NCBI GenBank assembly: GCA_033794685.1 | Contig: JARAYZ010000001.1 | DNA length: 64,000 bases | From: Lentzea sp033794685 | GTDB lineage: Bacteria > Actinomycetota > Actinomycetes > Mycobacteriales > Pseudonocardiaceae | Strand: one strand, 5' to 3' | In this document: positions 42,599 to 50,889 of the stretch, piece after piece | Layout of the letters: every line of letters starts with the position of its first letter | How positions within the stretch are numbered: the stretch's first letter is position 1 | The notes under the pieces: generated by a model | Seen by the model: only the letters and a program-made list of their open reading frames with translations | Told to the model about the DNA's origin: nothing | Database searches by the model: none | Position numbers and translations under genes: made by a program

Positions 42599-43393
42599 TC
42601 AGTTGCCGATGCGGCTCTCGTCGCTGATCCGGGCGATGGGCAGCAGGTCGGGCCGCTTCGGCGCCAGGCCGTCCCCCATCGACTCACCGCGCAGCGTGCG
42701 GCCGATCCACGGCACCACGTACTCGCGCGCCCACTTCAGGTCCGCCTTGCGCTGCGTGACCCAGTCCGCCTGCTCCAGCGCGGGCCACGGCGCGTCCCAG
42801 GAGCGGTCGTCGATGAGCCCGAGCACCTCCGCGGCCTTGAGCGCGACCCGCTGGTGCCCCTCCGGCGAGAGGTGCAGCCGGTCCTCGCTCCACGCGCGAC
42901 GGTCGTGCAGCGGGTGCATGGCCCACAGGTCGACCATCCGGCAGTGGTAGCGCTCGGCGATCGACCACAGGTGCGTGTTGTAGATGGCGACCTTGCCGCG
43001 AATGCTGCGGAGCAACGGCGTGGAGCGCGTGTCGAACCCGGTGAAGATCACGACGTCGCAGCCGGCGGAGCGGAGGTCGGCCACGGCCACCTCGTAGACC
43101 TCGGCCAGCGCGTCCGGGTCGCTGTTCGGCAGCATGATGTCGTTGCCGCCGCCGCAGAACGTCACCAGGTCGGGCTTGAGCGAGATCGCGAGCGGCACCT
43201 GGTCGTCGATGATCTCCTGCAGCATCTTGCCCCGGACGGCGAGGTTGGCGTACCTGAACTCAGGCGCCTGCTGGGCGATCATCCCCGCCAGGCGGTCCGC
43301 CCAGCCCATGTAGGTGTCTTGTGGGCCAGGATCGTCCATGCCCTCGGTGAAGCTGTCCCCCAGGGACACGAGACTGTTCCATCGCAGCAGCAC
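42599..43393 (-). CDS. SGNH/GDSL-family hydrolase
   Basis: 264 residues from GTG 43393 with GGGGGA just upstream. Block I LVSLGDSFTEGMDDPG carries the nucleophile Ser13, block II has NLAVRGK, block III is FCGGGNDIM with the oxyanion Asn, and block V is DRLHLSPEGHQRV with the Asp-His pair. There is no signal peptide, so it is probably a cytoplasmic esterase or lipase acting on an unknown acyl ester. Confidence 0.9.
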   Translation of the reverse strand: MLLRWNSLVSLGDSFTEGMDDPGPQDTYMGWADRLAGMIAQQAPEFRYANLAVRGKMLQEIIDDQVPLAISLKPDLVTFCGGGNDIMLPNSDPDALAEVYEVAVADLRSAGCDVVIFTGFDTRSTPLLRSIRGKVAIYNTHLWSIAERYHCRMVDLWAMHPLHDRRAWSEDRLHLSPEGHQRVALKAAEVLGLIDDRSWDAPWPALEQADWVTQRKADLKWAREYVVPWIGRTLRGESMGDGLAPKRPDLLPIARISDESRIGN

Positions 43394-43616
43394 AACATCC
43401 CCCTAACTCGTGCGACGTGCCGGTCTGACCACTCGCCGGCGGGCTCCCGTCCGGAGGCGACTAGTTAGCATGCACAACGAACCCGTGGTTACGCCACCGT
43501 CGGTTATGGCATCGTAAGTTTCGTCGCAGTGCGTGACGATTCTTTTACCACTCGATCGAGGGAAGCTTGAGCACCTTCCAGCGGATTCGTCTGATTCGCT
43601 CGCTAACTTGTGCCGG

Positions 43617-43871
43617 ATGCGTTCTGTTTTGCCGCTTCCGTTCGTTTCGTTCGGTGTCGCCCTTCTCACAGCCGGGGCCCTGACCGCTGTCGCTCTGGGT
43701 GGCCCCGCGTCGCCAGGGGCCGGCGGGAGCCTCGAGATCACACCGCCCCCGCATTCCAACCCCGTGGTCAGGCCCGAGGTCGCGCCGCCACGGGAAAGCG
43801 TGGTCGGGACGACCGTGACCCCCACTCGTGCCCCGAACGCGGAAAACCCCCGCAGCGACCTCGGCGCGTGA
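43617..43871 (+). CDS. small secreted protein, function unknown
   Basis: 84 residues if ATG 43617 is used; the frame extends up to 43533. A signal peptide-like start (MRSVLPLPFVSFGVALLTAGALTAVALGG is basic then hydrophobic; only its first part is quoted elsewhere) precedes a Pro-rich tail with no recognised motif. There is no clear ribosome site, so the call rests on codon pattern and the signal. Its 3' end lies inside the first hairpin of the 43846-44037 array. Confidence 0.4.
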   Translation: MRSVLPLPFVSFGVALLTAGALTAVALGGPASPGAGGSLEITPPPHSNPVVRPEVAPPRESVVGTTVTPTRAPNAENPRSDLGA

Positions 43872-43886
43872 GGTCACTGCGGGGGT
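43846..43886. terminator. hairpin 0, overlapping the end of the small secreted gene
   Basis: The arm at 43846-43862 (ACCCCCGCAGCGACCTC) pairs with 43870-43886 (GAGGTCACTGCGGGGGT) with one mismatch around a 7-base loop. It includes the stop codon of the small gene. Its loop differs from the three hairpins that follow. Confidence 0.75.
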
Positions 43887-43893
43887 CGCTGGG

Positions 43894-44037
43894 CCTTTCC
43901 GAAGGGGCGCCGCCGCCGGACTTGCCCCCTCGGAAAGGGGTGGGACCACTGCTCGGGACGCCGCCGCCGATCTGCCCCGAGCAGTGGGACTGGGACCGTC
44001 TCAGGGGGCGCCGCCGCCGATCTACCCCCTGAGACGG
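43894..44037. repeat. array of three hairpins with a common loop and unrelated stems
   Basis: Three units with a period of 50-52 bp. Unit 1 (43894-43938): CCTTTCCGA-A-GGGGC pairs with GCCCC-C-TCGGAAAGG. Unit 2 (43946-43987): CCACTGCTCGGG pairs with CCCGAGCAGTGG. Unit 3 (43996-44037): CCGTCTCAGGGGG pairs with CCCCCTGAGACGG. The loops share CGCCGCCGCCGATCT in units 2 and 3 (unit 1: CGCCGCCGCCGGACTT), and TGGGACC precedes units 2 and 3. The stems have different sequences yet are each complementary. They fill the gap between the convergent small gene and csnK. Tandem termination is likely, but it does not explain the conserved loop. Confidence 0.85.
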
Positions 44038-44048
44038 GGTCTGGTGGG

Positions 44049-45062
44049 TCAGCCGCTGGCCACCGCGTCGAGCGCCGGCGCCGGTACCTGTTCGCTGTAC
44101 GCCGAGCGCAGCCTCAGCTCCGCGCTCGGCGAGGCCCCGATGTGGTCGAGGCCGAGGAGTGCCGCGCCCACCACGGGTGGCACGTCGACCAGGCGGACCT
44201 GGGCGAGTGGGGCGGCTTCCAGGATCTGCCGGCGGACCGGGCCCACCACCGTCTCGCCGGTGTGCGTCAGGACTCCTCCGCCCAGCACCACGTCCACGGG
44301 CTCGTTCATCAGGTCGAGCTTGCGCATGGACACCGTGGAGAGCAGGACGATCTCCTCGATCAGGCGGTCGATCTGCTGCAGCGCAACGGCATCACCCTGC
44401 TCGGCCACCTGGAACACCAGCGGGCAGAGCGCGTGCGGGTCGAGCTCGAGCTCCTCGAAGTGGATCTTCTCGACCACCTTGGCGATCGTCGGCTCGCCGT
44501 AGTGCTCCAGCAACGCGGGCAGCAGCAGGGTCGGCCTGCCCCGGCCGTCCTCGGCGCGCACCGCGTGCCAGAGCGCGTCGTTGCCGAGCTGTCCGCCGCC
44601 ACCCCAGTCACCCGAGATCGCACCCAGGGCGGGAAAGCGGTGCGTGCGACCGTCACGGGCCACACCCACGGCGTTGATACCGGCTCCGCAGACGACCGCC
44701 ACACCCCCAGCGGCGGCGGTCCCTGCCCTCAGCAGCGCGAACGTGTCGTTGCCGACGAACGTCGTCCTCGACCAGCCCCGCTCGGTGATCGCCCGCGTCA
44801 GGTCCTCCTCCTCGCGGGGCAGGTCCGCTCCCGCGAGGTAGGCGGACGTGTGCGCGGCGATCGGCTCGTCCGGGGACAGTCCCGCCTGAGCTGCGGCCTC
44901 GCGTGCCAGTCCCTCGAACACGTCGAGTCCGCGCTTCATGCCCACGGTCTGCGGCGGGGCACCGGGCCCGCGCACCTGCGCGAGCACCTTGCCGTCCGCG
45001 TCGACCAGGAGCACCGCGGTCTTGCTGTTCCCGCCGTCGATGGCGAGCACACGGTCGGTCAT
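44049..45062 (-). CDS. csnK: BadF/BcrA-type sugar kinase, probable glucosamine/GlcNAc kinase CsnK
   Basis: 337 residues from ATG 45062, 5 bp after the csnH stop. An ASKHA ATPase: phosphate-1 loop VLAIDGGNSKTAVLLVD, FVGNDTFALLRAG, adenosine region VAVVCGAGINAVGVARDG and ISGDWGGGGQLGNDALW, and the late motif VVLGGGVLTH. The family includes eukaryotic GlcNAc kinase and actinobacterial glucosamine kinases. As last gene of the csn operon it should phosphorylate the amino sugar released from imported chitosan oligomers. Confidence 0.87.
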   Translation of the reverse strand: MTDRVLAIDGGNSKTAVLLVDADGKVLAQVRGPGAPPQTVGMKRGLDVFEGLAREAAAQAGLSPDEPIAAHTSAYLAGADLPREEEDLTRAITERGWSRTTFVGNDTFALLRAGTAAAGGVAVVCGAGINAVGVARDGRTHRFPALGAISGDWGGGGQLGNDALWHAVRAEDGRGRPTLLLPALLEHYGEPTIAKVVEKIHFEELELDPHALCPLVFQVAEQGDAVALQQIDRLIEEIVLLSTVSMRKLDLMNEPVDVVLGGGVLTHTGETVVGPVRRQILEAAPLAQVRLVDVPPVVGAALLGLDHIGASPSAELRLRSAYSEQVPAPALDAVASG

Positions 45063-45067
45063 CTGTG

Positions 45068-46336
45068 TCAGTTTCCCTTCACCCACGGCAGCAGATCGCG
45101 GTTCTGCGCGATCAGCTCGTCGGCCAGCTGGTCCGCGATGGCGTGCTGCCCGATCAGCGGGTGAGCGAGCAGCGCGTTCGCCACCCGGTCCCGGCCGCCG
45201 TGCTTTGCGGCTTCCAGCGCCAGGTACTCGTACGCGGTGACGTGCGAGATCAGGCCGGAGATGGACGGTTCCACCGGACGGATCGGCAGCGGCGTGCCAC
45301 CGTTTCCGTCCACAGTGGACGAGACTTCGATCACGGCGTCGTCGGGCAGGAAGGGCAGCGAGCCGTTGTTCTGCACGTTCACCACGTGCTTCTCGGCGTC
45401 CTCGCCACCGGTCAACGCGTGCACGAGCTGCACGGCCGCCTCGGAGTAGTACGCGCCGCCGCGCTGCGACAGCTGCTCCGGCTTCGTCACGACCGACGGG
45501 TCGCCGTAGATGTCGAGCAGTTCCTTCTCCACCGCAGCGACGACCTCCGCGCGCGGCGGGGACGTGAGCTGCTTCTTCACGACGGCGTCGTGGTTGTAGA
45601 AGTAGTTCAGGTAGTACGACGGCACCATGTTCAGGCGCCGCATCAGCTCGCCGTCGATACCGATGTGCTCCGCCAGTCCCTCGACGTGCTTCTCGAGGAG
45701 TTCCGGCAGGCGGTCGACACCGTCCACGTAGACGCCGCGTTCCCACGTGAGGTGGTTCAGGCCGACGTGCTCCAGCTCCACAGTGGACGGATCAACGCCG
45801 AGCAGCGCGGACGTCCAGCGCTGGAACGTGATCGCCACGTTGCACAGGCCGATCGCCTTGTGACCCTCCTGCAGCAGGGCGCGCGTCACGATGCCCACCG
45901 GGTTCGTGAAGTTCACGATCCACGTGTCGGGCCCGGCGAGCCGGCGCACCTTGTCCGCGATGTCCAGGACCACCGGCACGGTCCGCAGGGCCTTGGCGAG
46001 GCCACCCGCGCCGGTGGTCTCCTGGCCGACGCACCCGCAGCTCAGCGGGAACGTCTCGTCCGAGGCACGAGCCTTCTGCCCGCCCACCCGCAGTTGGAGC
46101 AGGACAGCGGACGCGCCCTCGATGCCCTCTTCGAGCGACGAGGTGGTGCGCACCTTCGCCGGGTGACCCGCGTGGTCCAGCAGGCGCTGGCTGAACGGGC
46201 CGATGAGCGAGAGGCGGTGCTGGTCCGGGTCGACGAGGACGATCTCGTCCACCGCCAGGCTGGTGCGACGGCCGGCGATGCCGTCGATCAGCTCCGGTGT
46301 GTAGGTGGACCCGCCACCGACGACCGTGAGTTTCAT
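45068..46336 (-). CDS. csnH: GH4 6-phospho-beta-glucosidase-like hydrolase CsnH
   Basis: 422 residues from ATG 46336. NAD-binding start KLTVVGGGSTYTPELIDGI, LRVGGQKARASDETFPL, the metal-ligand Cys/His region IGLCNVAITFQ and LNHLTWERGVYVDG, and PSYYLNYFYNHDAV, as in family 4, which needs NAD and Mn and works by an oxidation-elimination route. In the csn system the family member is thought to split imported glucosamine oligomers. It overlaps csnG by 4 bp (ATGA) and is followed by the kinase. Confidence 0.87.
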   Translation of the reverse strand: MKLTVVGGGSTYTPELIDGIAGRRTSLAVDEIVLVDPDQHRLSLIGPFSQRLLDHAGHPAKVRTTSSLEEGIEGASAVLLQLRVGGQKARASDETFPLSCGCVGQETTGAGGLAKALRTVPVVLDIADKVRRLAGPDTWIVNFTNPVGIVTRALLQEGHKAIGLCNVAITFQRWTSALLGVDPSTVELEHVGLNHLTWERGVYVDGVDRLPELLEKHVEGLAEHIGIDGELMRRLNMVPSYYLNYFYNHDAVVKKQLTSPPRAEVVAAVEKELLDIYGDPSVVTKPEQLSQRGGAYYSEAAVQLVHALTGGEDAEKHVVNVQNNGSLPFLPDDAVIEVSSTVDGNGGTPLPIRPVEPSISGLISHVTAYEYLALEAAKHGGRDRVANALLAHPLIGQHAIADQLADELIAQNRDLLPWVKGN

Positions 46337-47226
46337 CCCTTGACTCCTGTGAACGTGATTCCCTTGACGAACGACTTCTGGGCGAAGACGAAGAGGACGA
46401 CGGCCGGGATCATCGTCAGGAACGTCACCGCCATCGAGGAGTTCCACTGGACGATGTGCATGCCCTTGAACGTCGCCAGTGCCAGCGACAACGTCCACTG
46501 GTCCTTCACTTCACCGGTGTAGAGCAACGGGCCGAAGTAGTCGTTCCAGGTGAAGAGGAAGCAGAACAGCGCGGTGGCCGCGATGCCGGGCTTCGCCATC
46601 GGCACGATGATCCGCACCAGTGCCTGGAACTCCGAGCAGCCGTCCACCCGCGCCGCGTCCACATAGGACTGCGGGATGGTGAGCATGAACTGGCGCAGCA
46701 GGAAGATGCTGAACGCGTCGAACAGGAAGTACGGCGCGATCAACGGGACCAGCGTGCCCGTCAGGTTGAGACCCGACCACGTGTCGTACAGCGGCACGGC
46801 CACGACCTGCGGCGGCAGCATCATCGCGCCGATGACGAGGATGAAGGCCACGTTCCGGCCGCGCCACTTCAGCTTCGCGAGCGCGTAGGCCGCCGGGATC
46901 GACGAGATCAGCATGCCCAGCGTCGCCAGCAGCGAGTACGTGAGGCTGTTGACCAGGTACTGGAACAGCGGCGCCTTGTCGAAGACCTCGACGAAGTTGC
47001 CCCAGTGCCATTCGCGCGGCCACAGGTCCGAGGTGAAGGCCTGGTCGTCCGACATCACCGCGGTGAGGAAGACGAACACGACGGGCGTGGCGAACATCAG
47101 GCCGAGCGCGAGGCCGATCGCGTGCGTCGCGACCCAGTTGAGAACGGCGCCGACGTTGAGCTTCCTGCGCGGCTGCTCCGGCTCCGAAGGGGCGTCGACC
47201 GGTGGTTTGGTCAGCGTGGCGGTCAT
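46333..47226 (-). CDS. csnG: sugar ABC transporter permease CsnG (MalG type)
   Basis: 297 residues with six predicted spans after a 30-residue cytoplasmic lead rich in Pro. The coupling loop is SYVDAARVDGCSEFQALVRI and the C-terminus ends TFTGVKG, as in MalG-like proteins. It forms the channel with CsnF. No ATPase gene in this operon; MsiK is the likely partner. Confidence 0.87.
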   Translation of the reverse strand: MTATLTKPPVDAPSEPEQPRRKLNVGAVLNWVATHAIGLALGLMFATPVVFVFLTAVMSDDQAFTSDLWPREWHWGNFVEVFDKAPLFQYLVNSLTYSLLATLGMLISSIPAAYALAKLKWRGRNVAFILVIGAMMLPPQVVAVPLYDTWSGLNLTGTLVPLIAPYFLFDAFSIFLLRQFMLTIPQSYVDAARVDGCSEFQALVRIIVPMAKPGIAATALFCFLFTWNDYFGPLLYTGEVKDQWTLSLALATFKGMHIVQWNSSMAVTFLTMIPAVVLFVFAQKSFVKGITFTGVKG

Positions 47227-48197
47227 GCTCCAGGACCCCCTTCCTCAGCGGTGGAGTTCTTGCGCATCCGCTGCACCAGAACGATGGTCGCGGCGAACGA
47301 GATGATGAACAGGACCGTGGCCATGGCGGCCGCGTAGCCCATGTCGAAGTAGCGGAAGCCCTGCGTGTACAGGTAAACCGGGAACGTCAGCGTGGAGTTG
47401 TCCGGGAAACCCAGATATTTGGTCGATCCCGTCGCGTCCGCCGCTCCCGAGCCGGCCGACCCCGCGACGACCGCCTGTGTGAACAGCTGCAACGCGAGGA
47501 TCACCGAGTTCACGATGCCGAAGAGCAGCACCGGGGAGATCGTCGGGAGCGTGACGTGCCACCAGCGCCGGATCGGGCCGGCGCCGTCGAGTTCGGCCGC
47601 CTCGTACTGCTCCTGCGGCACGTCGAGGATCGCGGCGAGGATGATGATCATCAGGTCGCCGGAGATCCACAGCATGATCGCGGTGATGCCGGGCTTGGCC
47701 CACGCCGGGTCCGAGAAGAACAGCGGCGAGTCGACGCCGAACCAGCCGAGCACGGTGTCGAGCGGACCTCCGTTGGGACGCATCACCATGAAGAACACGA
47801 GTGTCGCGGCCACCGGCGGTGCCAGTGAGGGCAGGTAGCAGAGCGTGCGGATCAAGCCGACGCCCGACTTCAGACGAGCGATGACCGACGCCACGCCCAG
47901 CGCGAACACGGTCCGCGCGATCGTGAGCACCACGACGAACCAGAGCGTGTTCGTGATCGCCTTGCCGAGCAGGGGATCCTTGAACATGAACGTGTAGTTG
48001 TCGAGGCCGTTGAACTCCGGCGGGTTGATCAGGTCGTACTTCGTGAACGAGAGCACGACCGTGGTGACCAGCGGATAACCGAAGAACAGGACGAAGCCGA
48101 TGATTGCCGGGGCCATGAACCCCAGCACGGCCAAACGGTGGCGGGACCGTGCCCGCCCCCTGCCGGGGGCGGGCTTGGCGCCGAGCGTGGCGGTCAT
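47223..48197 (-). CDS. csnF: sugar ABC transporter permease CsnF (MalF type)
   Basis: 324 residues. N-terminal span LAVLGFMAPAIIGFVLFFGY, five further spans, and the coupling loop EQYEAAELDGAGPIRRWWHVTLP. It overlaps csnG by 4 bp and follows csnE by 12 bp. Clusters with oligosaccharide permeases of the MalF group. Confidence 0.87.
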   Translation of the reverse strand: MTATLGAKPAPGRGRARSRHRLAVLGFMAPAIIGFVLFFGYPLVTTVVLSFTKYDLINPPEFNGLDNYTFMFKDPLLGKAITNTLWFVVVLTIARTVFALGVASVIARLKSGVGLIRTLCYLPSLAPPVAATLVFFMVMRPNGGPLDTVLGWFGVDSPLFFSDPAWAKPGITAIMLWISGDLMIIILAAILDVPQEQYEAAELDGAGPIRRWWHVTLPTISPVLLFGIVNSVILALQLFTQAVVAGSAGSGAADATGSTKYLGFPDNSTLTFPVYLYTQGFRYFDMGYAAAMATVLFIISFAATIVLVQRMRKNSTAEEGGPGA

Positions 48198-48209
48198 CTT
48201 GCGAATCCT

Positions 48210-49535
48210 CTACTTGCCGCTCTTGGCGATCAGGTCGTCGATGTTCTTGTCGACTTCCTTGAGGCCTGCCGCCAGGTCCGGGACCTTGCCGGACTGGTAG
48301 GAGACCGAGAAGTCGGTGACGGCCTTGATGTGCGCGTCACCGATGGGGGTGACGGGGTTGCCCTCGAGCTTGTCGCTCTTGGCCAGGTCGATGAACGTCT
48401 TGAACTGCTCGTCCACCTCGAGCTTGGGGCTCTCCATGGCGGCCTTGGTGCTCGGGACGTTCTTGATGGCGTTGGACAGGTCGACGATCGTGTCGGTGTC
48501 GAACGTCAGGTGCTTGATCAGCTCCCACGCGGCGCCGGGGTTCTTGGCGCCCTTGGGAATGCCCATGATCGTGCCGGTGGTGAACGCCGTGCCGTAGGCG
48601 ACGCCCTTCGCCGTCGGGAACGGTGCGGTGCCGAACTTGATCTGCGGCGCCTGGGCCTTGAGGAACGCGGTGCGGTACTCACCGTCGACCATGATCGCGA
48701 TCTTGCCCTGGTGGAACGCGTGGTCGGCCGAGTACTCCTGGCCGAGGCCGGCGCGGAACCGCTCGAGGGCGTCGTAGCCGTAGAAGTCGACGAGCTTCTT
48801 CTGGAAGGTCATCATCTCGGTGAAACCGGCGGAGCCGGCGAGGTTGGACTTGCCGTCCTTCTCCCACACACCACCGAACGTCGGCGCGAGGATGGTCGGG
48901 CGGTTGGCGTAGAAGCCCATCGTGGGCAGGTAACCCGCGACCTCGATGTCACCGTTCGGCGCCTTCTTGGTCGCCTTCACGGCCGCGTCGTACAGCTCGT
49001 CCAGGGTCTTCGGCGGGGCGGTGATGCCGGCCTCGGTGAGCTTGTCCTTGTTGTAGTACATGGCGTACACGTCGGTGAGCATGGGCATCGCACAGCGGTT
49101 GCCCTTGTACTCGGTGTACTCCTGGACAGCGGGGGACAGCTGGTTCAGGTCGACCTTGTCGCGGTCGATGTAGGACTTCAGCGGCTGGAACGCCCCGGAG
49201 GAGCAGAACTGGCCGATGTTGTCCGTGGTGAACGACAGCGCGACGTCCGGCGTGTTGCCCGAACGGATGCCCGCGGTGATCTTGTCGTCGTCCTGCGAGC
49301 CCTCGTGCTTGATCTCGATGTTCGGGAACTTCTTGTTGAACGTCTTGAGGGCCTTGGTGACCTCTTCGAGCTCGCGGTCGGAGTAGTTGCTCCAGACCGT
49401 GAGGGTGAGCTTGTCGTCCTTGCCAGGAGCAGGTGCGGCATCGGAACTCGCGCCGCCACCCTTGCCCGCCGCACATGCGGTGAGGGTCAGCGCTGCGGCG
49501 ACACAGAGCAAGGCAGCACGGGTGTGCTTGCGCAT
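48210..49535 (-). CDS. csnE: sugar ABC transporter substrate-binding lipoprotein CsnE
   Basis: 441 residues from ATG 49535, preceded by AAGGAG. Lipobox LTAC, a Gly/Ser/Ala linker, then a family 1 solute-binding domain (LTLTVWSNYSDRELEEVTKAL; VALSFTTDNIGQFCSSGAF; YAMYYNKDKLTEAGITAPPKT). By operon position it should bind chitosan-derived oligosaccharides; the sequence alone does not fix the ligand. It begins 16 bp after the regulator gene csnR. Confidence 0.87.
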   Translation of the reverse strand: MRKHTRAALLCVAAALTLTACAAGKGGGASSDAAPAPGKDDKLTLTVWSNYSDRELEEVTKALKTFNKKFPNIEIKHEGSQDDDKITAGIRSGNTPDVALSFTTDNIGQFCSSGAFQPLKSYIDRDKVDLNQLSPAVQEYTEYKGNRCAMPMLTDVYAMYYNKDKLTEAGITAPPKTLDELYDAAVKATKKAPNGDIEVAGYLPTMGFYANRPTILAPTFGGVWEKDGKSNLAGSAGFTEMMTFQKKLVDFYGYDALERFRAGLGQEYSADHAFHQGKIAIMVDGEYRTAFLKAQAPQIKFGTAPFPTAKGVAYGTAFTTGTIMGIPKGAKNPGAAWELIKHLTFDTDTIVDLSNAIKNVPSTKAAMESPKLEVDEQFKTFIDLAKSDKLEGNPVTPIGDAHIKAVTDFSVSYQSGKVPDLAAGLKEVDKNIDDLIAKSGK

Positions 49536-49551
49536 GTGCACTCCTTCTCGA

Positions 49552-50763
49552 TCAACGTGGGGACCCGGCGACCACTGGGCCGCGGAATGGAGCCGTGGTG
49601 GCTGCCGGGAGGCCGAACACCTGTTCACGTGCCACGGCCAGGGCCGAGTGCAGTGCGCCGCTGCGCACCGGTTTCCCGGTCACCAGAGCCAGCTGAATAG
49701 GCGTTCTCGGCACCACCAGTTGCCGCAGTTCCGCGGCAACGAGGTCGTTCAGCGTGGTTCCGCCTGCCTGCGCGATGTCGCCGGACAGGAGGATGAGTTC
49801 CGGGTCGAGCACCGCGACGACGCTAGCCACGCCCGTGGCGATGCGCTTGGCGAGATCGACCATGAACTCACGGCCCGCCGGACCCGCGGCCAACGCCTTG
49901 CGCACGGCACCATGACCGTTGCGCGCGGCGAGCCCGTGGGCGCGTGCGAGCTTGCAGATCGCTGTACTGCTGAGCAGCTCACCGAACGTGCCGCCGGAGC
50001 GGTCCGTGTCGGTGTCGGCCGCCGCGCGGTCGGGGATCATCAACCCGTCGATCTCGCCCGCGCCACCGGAAGCGCCGCGCAGCAGCGATCCGTTGACGAC
50101 GACGGCGGCACCGACGAGATCTGCGGGCCAGATGACGACGAAGTCGTTCACCCTGGTGGCCCGTCCGGCGACCATCTCCTCCAGCGCGACGAGGTTGACG
50201 TCGTTCTCGACGCTCACCGACGTCGCGAGCCGCTCCCGCAACTGGCCGGGCATGTCGAAACCGCTCCAGCCGGGCAGATGTGGTGCGTAGGCGAGCTCAC
50301 CGTTCGCGGGGTTCACCGCTCCCGGGCAGCCCACCACGGCGTGCAGCAACTGGTCGGCGCTCAGACCTGCCTGACCGCAGGCCTTGCCGACCGCGCTCAC
50401 GAACGCCTCCAGCACGCCGTGCTTCGCGGGCATCGGCGCCTTGTGCTCGGTGAGCACGGCACCGGAGATGTCCGCGATCGCGATGTCGACCGTCTCGGGG
50501 GTGAGATCGACAGCGGCGATGTGCGCCAGCGCCCCGTTGACCGACCACAGCTGAGCCCTCGGTCCGCGTCCGCCACCGCGCAGTCCGTTGCGGACCACGG
50601 TGTCGGCGTCTTCGAGCCTGGTGAGCAGCTGTGCGGTCGCCGGCTTGGAGAGGCCGATCAGACCTTCCAACTCCGACCTGGTCAGCGGCCCGTTGCGCAG
50701 CAAAGCCTCGATGGCTGCGCGGTCGTTGATCTCCCGCAACAGTCGTGGGCTTCCGGCACGCAT
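49552..50763 (-). CDS. csnR: ROK-family transcriptional regulator CsnR
   Basis: 403 residues from ATG 50763. Residues 10-65 form a winged helix (AIEALLRNGPLTRSELEGL; LSKPATAQLLTRLEDA), followed by a ROK sugar-kinase fold (AAVDLTPETVDIAIADISG; GCPGAVNPANGEL; ENDVNLVALEEM; GGAGEIDGLM). The zinc-binding cysteine cluster of canonical ROK kinases is absent, so it is a ligand-binding repressor, not an enzyme. It is the first gene of the six-gene operon, as in Streptomyces csnR-K, and a dyad covers its leader, which suggests autoregulation. Confidence 0.87.
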   Translation of the reverse strand: MRAGSPRLLREINDRAAIEALLRNGPLTRSELEGLIGLSKPATAQLLTRLEDADTVVRNGLRGGGRGPRAQLWSVNGALAHIAAVDLTPETVDIAIADISGAVLTEHKAPMPAKHGVLEAFVSAVGKACGQAGLSADQLLHAVVGCPGAVNPANGELAYAPHLPGWSGFDMPGQLRERLATSVSVENDVNLVALEEMVAGRATRVNDFVVIWPADLVGAAVVVNGSLLRGASGGAGEIDGLMIPDRAAADTDTDRSGGTFGELLSSTAICKLARAHGLAARNGHGAVRKALAAGPAGREFMVDLAKRIATGVASVVAVLDPELILLSGDIAQAGGTTLNDLVAAELRQLVVPRTPIQLALVTGKPVRSGALHSALAVAREQVFGLPAATTAPFRGPVVAGSPR

Positions 50764-50776
50764 TAGGTCCGCTCCT

Positions 50777-50795
50777 GTCTGTTAACTTTCCAGAC
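50777..50795. promoter_or_regulatory. probable CsnR operator
   Basis: GTCTGTTAACTTTCCAGAC has the perfect dyad GTCTG-N9-CAGAC. Read on the minus strand it contains GGAAAGTTAAC, which matches one half of the GAAAGT-centred palindrome bound by CsnR in Streptomyces. It is 13 bp before the csnR start, over the leader, a position suited to repression of the whole operon. Confidence 0.5.
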
Positions 50796-50861
50796 GATTT
50801 CCGCAGACGGTAGTGACCTGCTTCACCCGGGTCAATCCCCGATATGGGTCCGTTACCTGAG

Positions 50862-50875
50862 TTAGGTTCGCCTAA
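50862..50875. promoter_or_regulatory. iron-box-like dyad before the DUF3159 gene
   Basis: TTAGGTTCGCCTAA is a perfect TTAGG-N4-CCTAA dyad and fits the left two thirds of the IdeR/DmdR1 box (TTAGGTTAGGCTAACCTAA). It ends 14 bp before the ATG, where a bound repressor would block initiation. Iron control is inferred from sequence. Confidence 0.5.
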
Positions 50876-50889
50876 GGCACCCTGGAACC

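Noticed and set aside
39661..42687. 1008-residue open frame on the minus strand opposite the SARP gene
   Set aside because: Composition (Gln, His and Arg runs) is typical of an antisense frame; the plus-strand frame has an excellent ribosome site and clear SARP, NB-ARC and TPR motifs.
43894..44037. Possible short CRISPR array (shared 15-bp motif at 50-bp period)
   Set aside because: The segments between the shared motifs are self-complementary stem arms, not unique spacers, there are only three units and no cas genes.
44049..45746. Longer 565-residue version of the csnK kinase
   Set aside because: The extra part is the wrong-frame reading of csnH; ATG 45062 starts exactly at the kinase phosphate-1 loop.
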